From Gracilimonas sp040904925 (GTDB lineage: Bacteria; Bacteroidota; Rhodothermia; Balneolales; Balneolaceae), in the NCBI GenBank assembly GCA_040904925.1, contig JBBDSP010000005.1:1-46319 (forward strand): DNA of 46,319 nt, read 5' to 3'. The notes under the pieces are model-generated. The model did no database searches. It worked only from the letters and a program-made list of their open reading frames with translations, and was not told the DNA's origin. Of this stretch, positions 15,609 through 23,454 are shown piece after piece (positions within the stretch are counted from its first letter, which is position 1; each line of letters begins with the position of its first letter). The position numbers were made by a program, and so were the translations under genes.

Positions 15609-15650
15609 TTGAAAAGCAATAACTATTTATTGAAAAACAATAAATAGTTA
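15609..15650 (-). promoter_or_regulatory. Operator-like dyads upstream of the DUF2975-XRE operon
   Basis: TTATTG-N5-CAATAA forms a perfect dyad (15620-15632 with 15638-15650 gives 13-bp arms around AAAAA). On the plus strand the box TTGAAAAACAATAA (15630-15643) is repeated as TTGAAAAGCAATAA at 15609-15622, 21 bp away or two helical turns. The site lies 48-89 bases upstream of the DUF2975 start. The likely ligand is the small XRE protein of the same operon. Confidence 0.6.
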
Positions 15651-15691
15651 CCGATTTAAGAAATTATTGAGGGTATAAGATCCAGGCATTT

Positions 15692-15854
15692 CGCTCCAAC
15701 GCAGAGCGTAGGAGCGAGTAGTAAAATATAAGCAGTTAAGCTCTGCGAAACACTGCGCCAAACTCAGCGAAAATCTGCGCGAAAGCAGGAAGCTAAATTA
15801 ACCTAATTATTTTACGCAGAGGTGCGCAGATGAAACGCGAAGTTTCGCAGATAA
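15692..15854. repeat. GCG-word quasi-palindromic region, family F copy 3
   Basis: This part of the gene-free stretch 15562-15939 holds CTCTGCGAAA-type words at 15741-15786 and, in reverse, ACGCAGAGGTGCGCAGATGA-type words at 15814-15854. A smaller inverted pair, CGCTCC (15692-15697) with GGAGCG (15711-15716), lies before them. The words are of the same kind as those around the GxxExxY gene. No reading frame is supported. Confidence 0.55.
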
Positions 15855-15876
15855 GAGATGAGCCGGAAGGTAAAAT

Positions 15877-15934
15877 GGTTAATCGTTGTTCGTTAATCGG
15901 GCCGTAACGACCATTAACGAATAACGATTTAACG
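15877..15934. repeat. Heptad-word quasi-palindrome, family D
   Basis: The left arm (15877-15899) contains GTTAATC, GTTGTTC, GTTAATC in 7-nt register. The right arm (15913-15934) contains ATTAACG, AATAACG, ATTTAACG. The arms pair imperfectly around GGGCCGTAACGACC. The element ends five bases from the stop codon of AMP nucleosidase. Confidence 0.7.
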
Positions 15935-15939
15935 AAGAC

Positions 15940-17121
15940 CTATTCAGTCCCACCCATAAGCGGCTCATTGAACGCCCGGATACTTGAATTCGGCAATCCT
16001 TCCGGGTAATTATCCTTCACCATTTGAAGGGCATCAATAACCATTTTAAGGTGAAGCTCCTTGGAGTTTTGGTAAAACGACTGCGCGTATTGGGAAAGCT
16101 TTGGCTTGCCATGCAGTGGCTTATCACTCACACAAAGAAGAGTGGCGTGGGGAATACGATACCGGAACCCATTGGTAGCAACAGTAGCGGATTCCATATC
16201 AATGGCTACGCTTCGGCTCATATGGATTTCCTCCACCGTTCGGGCTTTGGAAAATTCCCAATTACGGTTTGCTGTTGTATACACCGTTCCGATGCGATGT
16301 TCCATTTTGTTCTGATCAAGCACTTCCTGCATATACCGGTTCAGAATGTAATTAGGTGAAATAGGAATTCCGACCGGGAATAGATCTTCCAATACACGGT
16401 CGGCACGGTAGTAGCCATTGGCTAAAACGAAATCCCCAATATCCTGGTGGTTTCTTAATCCCCCGCAATGACCAACCATTACCATCGCGTCCGGCCTGAG
16501 AACACCTACGTGATCGGTAATTGTTTTAGCATTGGAGGGGCCTACTCCGATGTTCACCAAAGTCAGACCCGAGTTGTTTTCCATTTTATGATGGTAGGCC
16601 GGCATCTGAACTCCGTCATTGGACGGTTTTACGCAGTCAGGAAACATTTCGAGGAAAACCTCTACGTGCATATCATAGTTGGTAAACAGAATATAGCGTT
16701 GAAAATCTTCGGGCTTGGTTCCGGTATAATGCTGCAGCCGATCCAGAGAAATATCGATCCGTTCTGCGCGGAAAAGGAAGAGTTTCTTTTGGGTGATGTC
16801 CCAGTCGCTTTCATCCAGGTTGTCAAAAAGGTCGGGATTATTCAATGCTAAAGCTTCGCGGGATGGCTTTACAAAAACTGTAGCGCCATTGTCTATTAAT
16901 CGTTCAATTTCACGTTTAAGATACCAGCGGTATGCGGTGGGCTGAGCAAGTTCTCCGTCTATCACAGGATTGTGTTTACTCCATGTACGCTCAACGATCA
17001 GCTTTGGATATTTTCCGGCAGCATAAATTTCTTCCATCAGATCGCACGCTTTAACAATAGCTTTTTTAAGTTCTGCCTCCGATGAAAATTGATCTTTAAC
17101 TAATTTGAGCGTATCTGACAT
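15940..17121 (-). CDS. amn: AMP nucleosidase
   Basis: A 393-residue protein that matches AMP nucleosidase, which hydrolyses AMP to adenine and ribose 5-phosphate. The N-terminal AMP-nucleosidase-specific domain (about 1-150) is followed by a nucleoside-phosphorylase-type catalytic domain with VNIGVGPSNAKTITDHVGVL, MVGHCGGLRNHQDIGDFVLA, AIDMESATVATNGFRYRIP and CVSDKPLHGK. It is shorter than the Escherichia coli enzyme. The start codon lies two bases from the start of the divergent Nudix gene, so its promoter must lie inside that gene. A link between AMP breakdown and a Nudix pyrophosphatase fits purine nucleotide turnover. Confidence 0.92.
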   Translation of the reverse strand: MSDTLKLVKDQFSSEAELKKAIVKACDLMEEIYAAGKYPKLIVERTWSKHNPVIDGELAQPTAYRWYLKREIERLIDNGATVFVKPSREALALNNPDLFDNLDESDWDITQKKLFLFRAERIDISLDRLQHYTGTKPEDFQRYILFTNYDMHVEVFLEMFPDCVKPSNDGVQMPAYHHKMENNSGLTLVNIGVGPSNAKTITDHVGVLRPDAMVMVGHCGGLRNHQDIGDFVLANGYYRADRVLEDLFPVGIPISPNYILNRYMQEVLDQNKMEHRIGTVYTTANRNWEFSKARTVEEIHMSRSVAIDMESATVATNGFRYRIPHATLLCVSDKPLHGKPKLSQYAQSFYQNSKELHLKMVIDALQMVKDNYPEGLPNSSIRAFNEPLMGGTE

Positions 17122-17123
17122 CT

Positions 17124-17690
17124 ATGAATATCCCTGATTTTAAATTTTCGATTGAGCCGTGGGTTACCACGAATGAAGAGCTCAAATATACGACGAATAT
17201 CTTCAAACTTTTAAGCCGCAATATGAAACTTGAGTCGGAAGATAAGGAAGCTGAGTTTTCAATTGTAGAGGCGCCTGACTGGATGAATGTGATCCCGCTT
17301 ACTCCAGATAATGAGATCGTGCTGGTAGAGCAATATCGATATGGGATAGAGCAGCCGACCTTAGAACTTCCCGGTGGAATGGTCGATCCCGGTGAAACAC
17401 ATCATGAAACAGCGAAGCGTGAACTATTGGAAGAAACCGGCTATGCGGGAGATACCTGGCATTATTTGGGGAATGTAAGTTCGAATCCGGCTTTTCTGAC
17501 AAATTATACCCATCTGCATGTGGTAGAAAACTGCAAAAAGATCAAAGAGCAGGAGCTGGATGGAAATGAGCGCATTAATGTTCACACCATGCCTTTACAG
17601 AATTTTCTGGATATGGTGAAGGAGGGTACGGTGCATCACTCGCTGGTGGTAGCTGCGGTGGCTAAGTTTTTGTTGTGGGAACGAGGTTAA
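17124..17690 (+). CDS. Nudix hydrolase, ADP-ribose pyrophosphatase-like
   Basis: A 188-residue Nudix protein. The Nudix box occupies residues 85-107 and fits G-x5-E-x7-REUxEExGU exactly: Gly85, Glu91, Arg99-Glu100, Glu103-Glu104, Gly106. The upstream EIVLVEQYRYGIEQPTLELP is typical of ADP-ribose and nucleotide-sugar pyrophosphatases. Substrate is not certain. I keep the ATG at 17124 because the N-terminal strands fit the family. No clear Shine-Dalgarno sequence is visible and the start is two bases from the amn start. Confidence 0.88.
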   Translation: MNIPDFKFSIEPWVTTNEELKYTTNIFKLLSRNMKLESEDKEAEFSIVEAPDWMNVIPLTPDNEIVLVEQYRYGIEQPTLELPGGMVDPGETHHETAKRELLEETGYAGDTWHYLGNVSSNPAFLTNYTHLHVVENCKKIKEQELDGNERINVHTMPLQNFLDMVKEGTVHHSLVVAAVAKFLLWERG

Positions 17691-17704
17691 CTAATAGTAT
17701 CTGG

Positions 17705-17762
17705 ATCGCGCATGAATGCATTATGCTGAGTTTCAGCTTAATGCATTCATGCGCGATGCTAT
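17705..17762. terminator. Long hairpin between convergent nudix and higA genes
   Basis: Arms 17705-17729 and 17733-17757 (25 nt each) pair with one mismatch around a GTT loop; the core is ATCGCGCATGAATGCATT. A T-rich stretch follows on the plus strand. It lies 14 bases after the Nudix stop and 6 before the higA stop. Likely a two-way terminator or REP-type element. It does not show the word structure of the other hairpins. Confidence 0.75.
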
Positions 17763-17763
17763 T

Positions 17764-18054
17764 TTATAAAATAGGTTGAATCTCTTCTTTCAGAGAATTC
17801 CCAACTTCATCATAAGTTTTTTCGAGTTCGTAGCGGTCTTGAAGTCGTAACCAAAATTCCGGAGAGGTCTTAAGTGCCAACCCAAACCGAATGGCTGTAT
17901 CTCCAGTGATGGCACGTTTGCCATTTACAATTTGATTTACCCGATTGGCCGGTACTTTTATGATACGGGCAAATTCTCGCTGCGAGATTTTCATTGGGTC
18001 CAAAAACTCTTCTTTCAACATTTCTCCGGGATGTACGGGGGCAAATTTTTCCAT
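17764..18054 (-). CDS. higA: HigA family antitoxin
   Basis: A 96-residue protein with the signature of HigA antitoxins: FAPVHPGEMLKEEFLDPM, the helix-turn-helix ISQREFARIIKVPANRVNQI, then VNGKRAITGDTAIRFG and TSPEFWLRLQ. In HigBA modules the antitoxin both neutralises the ribosome-dependent RNase HigB and represses the operon. It follows the toxin gene, the usual order for this class, after a 14-base gap. The antitoxin reading frame is intact although the toxin is not. Confidence 0.93.
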   Translation of the reverse strand: MEKFAPVHPGEMLKEEFLDPMKISQREFARIIKVPANRVNQIVNGKRAITGDTAIRFGLALKTSPEFWLRLQDRYELEKTYDEVGNSLKEEIQPIL

Positions 18055-18068
18055 GTTTTCTATATTAA

Positions 18069-18351
18069 TTAATGATAATCGGTAATTTCGATGTTGTAGG
18101 CATCACCATCCTTCCATTCGAAACAAATTCTCCATTGTTGATTAATCCGAATGCTGTGTTTTCCTTCGCGATCTCCTTTCAATTTTTCTAGCCGGTTGCC
18201 CGGAGGAGAGCGTAATTCTTCGAGTTCATCCATTAAATCGATTTGCAACAACCTTTCGGTATGCCCTGCGCTGAATATCTTCTGGAATCTTTTTTGAATA
18301 ATTTCGGCGATATATCTTTTCAGTTTCTTTATCAGCAAAAGATTTGATCAT
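18069..18351 (-). pseudogene. higB: HigB toxin gene broken by a single-base frameshift
   Basis: From the ATG at 18351 the frame gives the standard HigB N-terminus (MIKSFADKETEKIYRRNYSK, then KIPEDIQRRAYRKV), then runs to a stop after NRFNG. The rest of the toxin (LQIDLMDELEELR, SPPGNRLEKLKGDREGKHSI, RINQQWRICFEW) is in the next frame. The 283-base span is one base more than a multiple of three, and removing one base near 18246-18256 (minus strand GGTTGTTG) restores a 93-residue protein of usual length. A TTG-started frame from 18338 gives a false N-terminus. It may be an inactivated toxin, a read error or, less likely, programmed frameshifting. Confidence 0.85.
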
Positions 18352-18361
18352 AGCTATAAGT

Positions 18362-18378
18362 GTTACGTAATGCGTAAC
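18362..18378 (-). promoter_or_regulatory. HigA operator candidate
   Basis: GTTACG (18362-18367) and CGTAAC (18373-18378) form a dyad with a TAATG spacer, 11 bases upstream of the higB start codon. HigA proteins repress their own operons by binding such dyads near the promoter. The site itself is seen; the assignment to HigA is inference. Confidence 0.5.
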
Positions 18379-18559
18379 AATTTAGTATTTGTCATTCACA
18401 TATACAAAAATCAATGTGTTCCAGCACAGTCTTTGGAATCAGCGATCCAAATACTTCTTATCAACAAAAGAAATCAAAATACCGCTGAATTCGAACGATT
18501 CCCTTCTTACTTTTAGTTATCAGATCCCATCAACTAAAAGAATAATTTAAAATAATATC

Positions 18560-19036
18560 ATGATTGAACAAGGCGAAAAAGCTGACCTTAATTTCACCGT
18601 AAAAGCAGTGCAAAATGGAGGAGAGAAGGAGATCAATTTTCAAGACCTGTTGGGTAAGCCTACTATTGTGTCAGTATACATGAAAAACAATACGAGCGGG
18701 TGTGATCGACAAACCAAAGACCTGGCTGATGAGACTGAGTGGTTTAATAAAGAAGGGTATAACCTTGTTGCTGTAAGTAAAGACACTTGTGGCTCACACA
18801 AAAGATACGCCGAAAAACAAGACATCGATTTTACTCTGGTCTCAGATCCTGATTACAAATTTGCGGAAGCCACCGATTCTATCGTTGAGAAAAAAATGTA
18901 CGGAAAGACTTTTACAGGTCCTTCGCGTTCGGCCTTTGTTATTGATACAGATGGTACTATTTTGGGAATCGTCGAAAAAGTGAATACCAAAGACCACGCC
19001 GGAGAGTTGAAAGAGCTGGTCAAAAGTTTGAAATAA
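18560..19036 (+). CDS. Peroxiredoxin, Bcp/AhpC-TSA family
   Basis: A 158-residue thioredoxin-fold protein of the Bcp-type peroxiredoxins. The presumed peroxidatic Cys is in NNTSGCDRQT, where family members usually have TPGCT; the proline is replaced by serine. A second Cys in SKDTCGSHKRYAEK sits where Bcp proteins have a serine or alanine and may serve as resolving residue. Other family features are FTLVSDPD and FVIDTDGTI. It lies 13 bases before topA on the same strand and is probably co-transcribed. Confidence 0.82.
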   Translation: MIEQGEKADLNFTVKAVQNGGEKEINFQDLLGKPTIVSVYMKNNTSGCDRQTKDLADETEWFNKEGYNLVAVSKDTCGSHKRYAEKQDIDFTLVSDPDYKFAEATDSIVEKKMYGKTFTGPSRSAFVIDTDGTILGIVEKVNTKDHAGELKELVKSLK

Positions 19037-19049
19037 TTATTATTACTGC

Positions 19050-21593
19050 ATGAAAAGTCTCGTAATTGTTGAGTCACCTACGAAAACTAAAACCATTAAA
19101 AAATACTTGCCTGATGGGTACGTAGTGGACTCCTCTATGGGGCATATTCGCGATCTGCCTTCTTCCGCTAAAGAGATTCCTGCTAAGTACAAAAAGGAGA
19201 GCTGGTCGAATTTAGGCATTAATGTAGATGATCGTTTCGATCCTTTGTATGTGATTCCCTATGGTAAAAAGAAGGTAGTAACGAGACTCAAAAAATTGCT
19301 CAAAGACGCAGATGAATTGATTCTTGCAACGGATGAGGATCGGGAGGGAGAAGCTATTTCCTGGCATTTGATGGAAATTCTGAAGCCGAAAGTTCCGGTG
19401 AAGCGTATGGTATTTCGTGAAATCACTAAAGAAGCCGTATTGAAAGCTCTTGAGAATACCCGGGACATTGACATGAATTTAGTACATGCCCAGGAGACGC
19501 GGCGAATTCTGGATCGTTTGGCAGGATATACCGTCTCACCTTTGCTGTGGAAAAAGATCTCTCCGGGACTTTCTGCCGGACGTGTACAATCGGTTGCGGT
19601 AGAATTTTTGGTGGAACGCGAACGTGAGCGAATGAAATTCAAAAGCGCGACTTATTATGACCTTAAAGCAAAGCTCCATAAGGAAGGAGACAAAGATAAG
19701 TTTGATGCTGACCTCACACACCTCAACGAAAAGCGACTCGCCAGTGGTAAAGATTTTGATGAAAACACCGGTAAACTCAAAAAGCCGGATTCTGTTGTTC
19801 TTTTGGATGAAGATAAAGCTAAGGGTTTGGTGGATGATCTGAAAGAGGCCAAATGGTCAGTCATCAATGTGGATGTAAAAACACAGAAGCGAAATCCATC
19901 TCCGCCATTTATTACCTCAACTCTTCAGCAGGAAGCCAACCGCAAGTTTGGATTTTCTGCCCGTGATACCATGAGCGTGGCTCAGAAATTATATGAGAAA
20001 GGTTTTATTACCTATATGAGAACGGATTCAACCCAGCTTTCAGGTCAGGCTATTGGTGCGGCCCGTGATGCCGTTACGGAAGAGTATGGAGATGAGTATC
20101 TGTTTGAGCGTGTTAGAAATTACAGCAAGAAAGGGAAGTCGGCACAGGAAGCCCACGAGGCAATTCGTCCTTCGGGATCAAGATTTGTAAAACCCGAGAA
20201 AGCCGGGTTAAAAGACAGAGAGTTCAAATTATATGATCTGATCTGGAAGCGAACCATAGCAACCCAGATGGCCGAAGCAGAACTTGAATTTACCAATGTT
20301 ACGATTCGTGCAACCAATAACGGAACCGATGCCGATTTCCGGACAGGCGGTAAAAAGATCTTATTCCCCGGCTTCTTCCGTGCGTATGTTGAAGGAAGTG
20401 ATGACCCGGAAGTCGCACTCGAAAATCAGGAGAACTACCTTCCTGCAATGAATGAAGGTGATACAACAGCCCTGGACGATCTGGATTTTGTTAGCCATGA
20501 AACCAAGCCTCCGGCGCGGTTCACGGAAGCAACGCTTGTGAAAGAATTAGAGAAAAGAGGTGTTGGCCGCCCAAGTACCTACGCTTCTATTATAAGCACG
20601 ATACAAGATCGCGGTTATGCCAAAAGTGAGGGGAAAATGCTGATACCAACGTTTACGGCATTTGCGGTTTCATCATTGCTCGAAAAACACTTCCCAGACC
20701 TGGTGGACAGTGAGTTTACCTCTGCACTGGAAAATAAATTGGATGCCGTTGCGGCAGGGACACAAGATCCGGTGAAATACCTGGAAGATTATTATAGTGG
20801 AGATGACGGCCTGAAAGCGAAAGTAGATACCCAGGAAGATAAGATCGATCCTCAGGAAGCAAAATTACTGGATCTTCCATTGGATGGACTCGAAGGTATA
20901 AAGGTAGCGGTCGGAAGGTTTGGACCGTATGCCCGAATGGAAAAAAACGGGGAGGAGATAACCACATCTTTACCGAACGATATGGATCCTAGCGACATTT
21001 CTTCTGAGAAGATCGAGGAACTGATAAAGATCTCGGAAGAACAAGATAAACCGATCGGTGAAGATCCTGAAACCGGCGAGCCAATATTTCTGCTTTCCGG
21101 AAGATATGGTCCGTATGTGCAGCGTGGCGAAGTGACTGAAGAAAATAAAAAGCCAAAACGTGTTTCCCTTCTAAAAGGAATGGAACCTAAAGATGTAGAT
21201 CTTGATCTTGCTCTGCAATTGCTTGAATTGCCCCGAAAACTGGGTGAGCATCCCGAAGACGAGAAAGTTGTGAAAGCCGGTGTTGGTCGTTATGGTCCGT
21301 TTGTGGTTCATGATGGAAAATTCAAATCCATCCCCAAAACCGACAGTGTTCTGGAAATTAAACTCGATCGTGCCGTTGAATTACTGAAGCAGAAGTCGAA
21401 TTCGCGTCGCGGCAGTAATGAGATCAAAGATCTCGGGAAACATCCGGATACAGAAAAGCCGATCAAAGTTATGACGGGTCGCTATGGGCCTTATATCAAA
21501 CATGGAAAAAAGAACATCAGTTTGCCGAAAGGGGAAACACCGGAAGATTTTACGATGAGTAAAGCCATTGATTTGATCAAAGAAAAAGGATAG
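19050..21593 (+). CDS. topA: DNA topoisomerase I
   Basis: An 847-residue type IA topoisomerase. The Toprim domain starts at VIVESPTKTKTIKKYL, with acidic metal ligands in TDEDREG (residues 94-100). The active-site Tyr is Tyr322 in FITYMRTDST. There are no C-terminal Cys4 zinc fingers; instead about residues 600-847 hold four copies of the topoisomerase C-terminal repeat, marked by GRFGPYARM, GRYGPYVQR, GRYGPFVVH and GRYGPYIKH. It relaxes negative supercoils. Length and architecture suit Bacteroidota-type enzymes. Confidence 0.97.
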   Translation: MKSLVIVESPTKTKTIKKYLPDGYVVDSSMGHIRDLPSSAKEIPAKYKKESWSNLGINVDDRFDPLYVIPYGKKKVVTRLKKLLKDADELILATDEDREGEAISWHLMEILKPKVPVKRMVFREITKEAVLKALENTRDIDMNLVHAQETRRILDRLAGYTVSPLLWKKISPGLSAGRVQSVAVEFLVERERERMKFKSATYYDLKAKLHKEGDKDKFDADLTHLNEKRLASGKDFDENTGKLKKPDSVVLLDEDKAKGLVDDLKEAKWSVINVDVKTQKRNPSPPFITSTLQQEANRKFGFSARDTMSVAQKLYEKGFITYMRTDSTQLSGQAIGAARDAVTEEYGDEYLFERVRNYSKKGKSAQEAHEAIRPSGSRFVKPEKAGLKDREFKLYDLIWKRTIATQMAEAELEFTNVTIRATNNGTDADFRTGGKKILFPGFFRAYVEGSDDPEVALENQENYLPAMNEGDTTALDDLDFVSHETKPPARFTEATLVKELEKRGVGRPSTYASIISTIQDRGYAKSEGKMLIPTFTAFAVSSLLEKHFPDLVDSEFTSALENKLDAVAAGTQDPVKYLEDYYSGDDGLKAKVDTQEDKIDPQEAKLLDLPLDGLEGIKVAVGRFGPYARMEKNGEEITTSLPNDMDPSDISSEKIEELIKISEEQDKPIGEDPETGEPIFLLSGRYGPYVQRGEVTEENKKPKRVSLLKGMEPKDVDLDLALQLLELPRKLGEHPEDEKVVKAGVGRYGPFVVHDGKFKSIPKTDSVLEIKLDRAVELLKQKSNSRRGSNEIKDLGKHPDTEKPIKVMTGRYGPYIKHGKKNISLPKGETPEDFTMSKAIDLIKEKG

Positions 21594-21745
21594 CAGCTAA
21601 AATTTAAGTGATCAATATCCTAAAAGGAAAGGTATAGTATTTTGTAGTAGCTGGATATTGGTAATACTATCACGGGTGGTTTAAGATTTTTTTTGTAGAT
21701 TTATATGTATTACTGTCAATAACTTAAAGACAGGTTTAAGATCCC

Positions 21746-22312
21746 ATGCAAAAACGAAGCGATTTCTACTTCAAATATCCGCCGAATATCCATGAGCTGG
21801 ATCTTGCTACCATGGTGAATATGTATCGCAGTCGTGGAGAACCCCGCAAGGCCGGCCCGGGTCAACAATTTGCTTGTGCCAACAGCGGTCACTTACTGAG
21901 AGAAGCGAAATGGTGGTTTGGTTTATACTATTCTCAGAAAACCTGGGACGAGTTACTAACTAAAGGCAGCGAAGGTTTCCCGCTTACTGACGTTGAACTC
22001 AATGTATTGGGTTTGGTTTACATAAGTGAAGAAGAACCTCCCCATCGGGAATATGTGGAAAAGAACTCGGGTGTAACTGAAAAATTAGCTTATCTGATCG
22101 TTAATGATCTGCGTTCTTTCGGTTTTTTGGATGAAGATGACAGCGGCTTTTTACGGATTCCGCCAAGAGGAGAAAAAGCGCTTCATGGAATAGCTCGCAG
22201 AATATATGAAAAGCGCTTCATGCCCGAAATGCTCAAAACTTTTTCTGCTGCTGATGAACCTGAAATAGAACAGGCTCAAAAAGATGATGAAGAACAGACG
22301 AGTCTCTTTTAA
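21746..22312 (+). CDS. Unknown protein with clamp-binding-like C-terminus
   Basis: A 188-residue soluble protein that I do not recognise. It lacks a signal peptide and membrane segments. The middle (about residues 85-150) looks like a winged-helix fold: LTDVELNVLGLVYIS, SGVTEKLAYLIVNDLRSFGF, then a short hairpin DDSGFLRI. The last 20 residues are acidic and probably disordered and end in QTSLF, close to the sliding-clamp-binding pentapeptide QL(S/D)LF. It lies between topA and an RNA methyltransferase gene, 152 bases after topA and 11 before the methyltransferase. A DNA replication or repair role is inference from the tail alone. Confidence 0.7.
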   Translation: MQKRSDFYFKYPPNIHELDLATMVNMYRSRGEPRKAGPGQQFACANSGHLLREAKWWFGLYYSQKTWDELLTKGSEGFPLTDVELNVLGLVYISEEEPPHREYVEKNSGVTEKLAYLIVNDLRSFGFLDEDDSGFLRIPPRGEKALHGIARRIYEKRFMPEMLKTFSAADEPEIEQAQKDDEEQTSLF

Positions 22313-22323
22313 TTGAGCATATC

Positions 22324-23454
22324 TTGAAAAAATTTACTCACAAGGAAATTGAATACAGGTTCAGCAGGTATCCTGAAACCACAAACCGGTCGTTAAGGGC
22401 GTGGAGTTCGGCTGATGAATATATACTTCTGAAGCTGGAAGAGTTAGCCCTGGAATCACAGAACATTGCCATTTACAATGATCGCTTTGGTTTTTTGAGT
22501 TGCATGCTTCATGAACATCAGCCATTAGTAGTTCTTGGGCGTAAAAGTCAGCAAAGATCTATTGAGCAAAACCTGGCTCTAAATAATCGGGGGGCAGAAC
22601 AGATTACAGAATGCTCTCCGTTAAAAGAACTACCTGAAAAAGTAGATATCGGGATCATCAACATTCCGAAAACTATGGATCTGTACCGACTGTATTTGGA
22701 TCATGTTTCACGATCACTGGCTGATGATGGGGTGGTTATCTGTGGGTTTATGACGAAGTACTTTTCCCCTCAAATGCTTTCCATTGCAGAGGAATATTTT
22801 GAAGATGTTGACCAAAGCCTGGCCCGCAAAAAATCACGCCTTTTGGTTCTTAAAACCAAGAAAAAAGTGCCGGATAAAAAGTTAATGAATTCAATTTTAT
22901 TCGAATTTGATGATGAGCATCAGGAAGAGCTAAAGCAATATTTTGGGGTTTTCTCAAGCGATAATATCGATTATGCTACGCAATTTCTGATCCGGCATCT
23001 GGAAGTGACTGAGAGCGATCAAAAAATACTGGATCTTGCCTCCGGAAATGGAGTAATAGCAAGAGCGATACAGCACAAAACCCCGTCTGCAGAATTTCAT
23101 CTGACAGACGATTCATTTTTAGCCATAGAATCTTCAAAACTAAACCTGAATTCTGAAAACACGCACTTCCACTGGAATGACACGCTTGCTGAGTTTGGAA
23201 ATGATTCTTTTGATCTGGTTGTATCTAACCCTCCGTTTCATTTTGGTTATGAAACGAATATTGAGGTGTCCGTTAAGTTATTCCGCGAAGTGGCTGATAT
23301 CCTGAAACCGGAAGGCCGGTTTATTTGTGTGGCCAATCAGCATCTGAACTACAAAACACATCTGGATAAGTTATTCAGTTCGGTTGAAGTGGTTGCTCAA
23401 ACCGAAAAATTTATACTTTATAAGTGCCAAAAGATCCCTGCTAAAGCAAGTTAG
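22324..23454 (+). CDS. RsmC/RlmG-type class I methyltransferase
   Basis: A 376-residue protein with a duplicated Rossmann layout as in RsmC and RlmG: a degenerate N-terminal domain (about 1-190) and a catalytic C-terminal domain with the SAM motif ILDLASGNGVIARAI and the N-methyltransferase motif NPPFHFG. RsmC and RlmG methylate guanine N2 in 16S and 23S rRNA; which one this matches cannot be settled here. The start is TTG at 22324, since no ATG occurs before residue 60. Its stop codon overlaps the malic enzyme stop on the other strand. Confidence 0.85.
   Translation: MKKFTHKEIEYRFSRYPETTNRSLRAWSSADEYILLKLEELALESQNIAIYNDRFGFLSCMLHEHQPLVVLGRKSQQRSIEQNLALNNRGAEQITECSPLKELPEKVDIGIINIPKTMDLYRLYLDHVSRSLADDGVVICGFMTKYFSPQMLSIAEEYFEDVDQSLARKKSRLLVLKTKKKVPDKKLMNSILFEFDDEHQEELKQYFGVFSSDNIDYATQFLIRHLEVTESDQKILDLASGNGVIARAIQHKTPSAEFHLTDDSFLAIESSKLNLNSENTHFHWNDTLAEFGNDSFDLVVSNPPFHFGYETNIEVSVKLFREVADILKPEGRFICVANQHLNYKTHLDKLFSSVEVVAQTEKFILYKCQKIPAKAS

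Noticed and set aside
18069..18338. Intact 89-residue toxin starting at TTG 18338
   Set aside because: Its first 29 residues are the wrong frame of the true higB N-terminus, which is plainly readable from the ATG at 18351.
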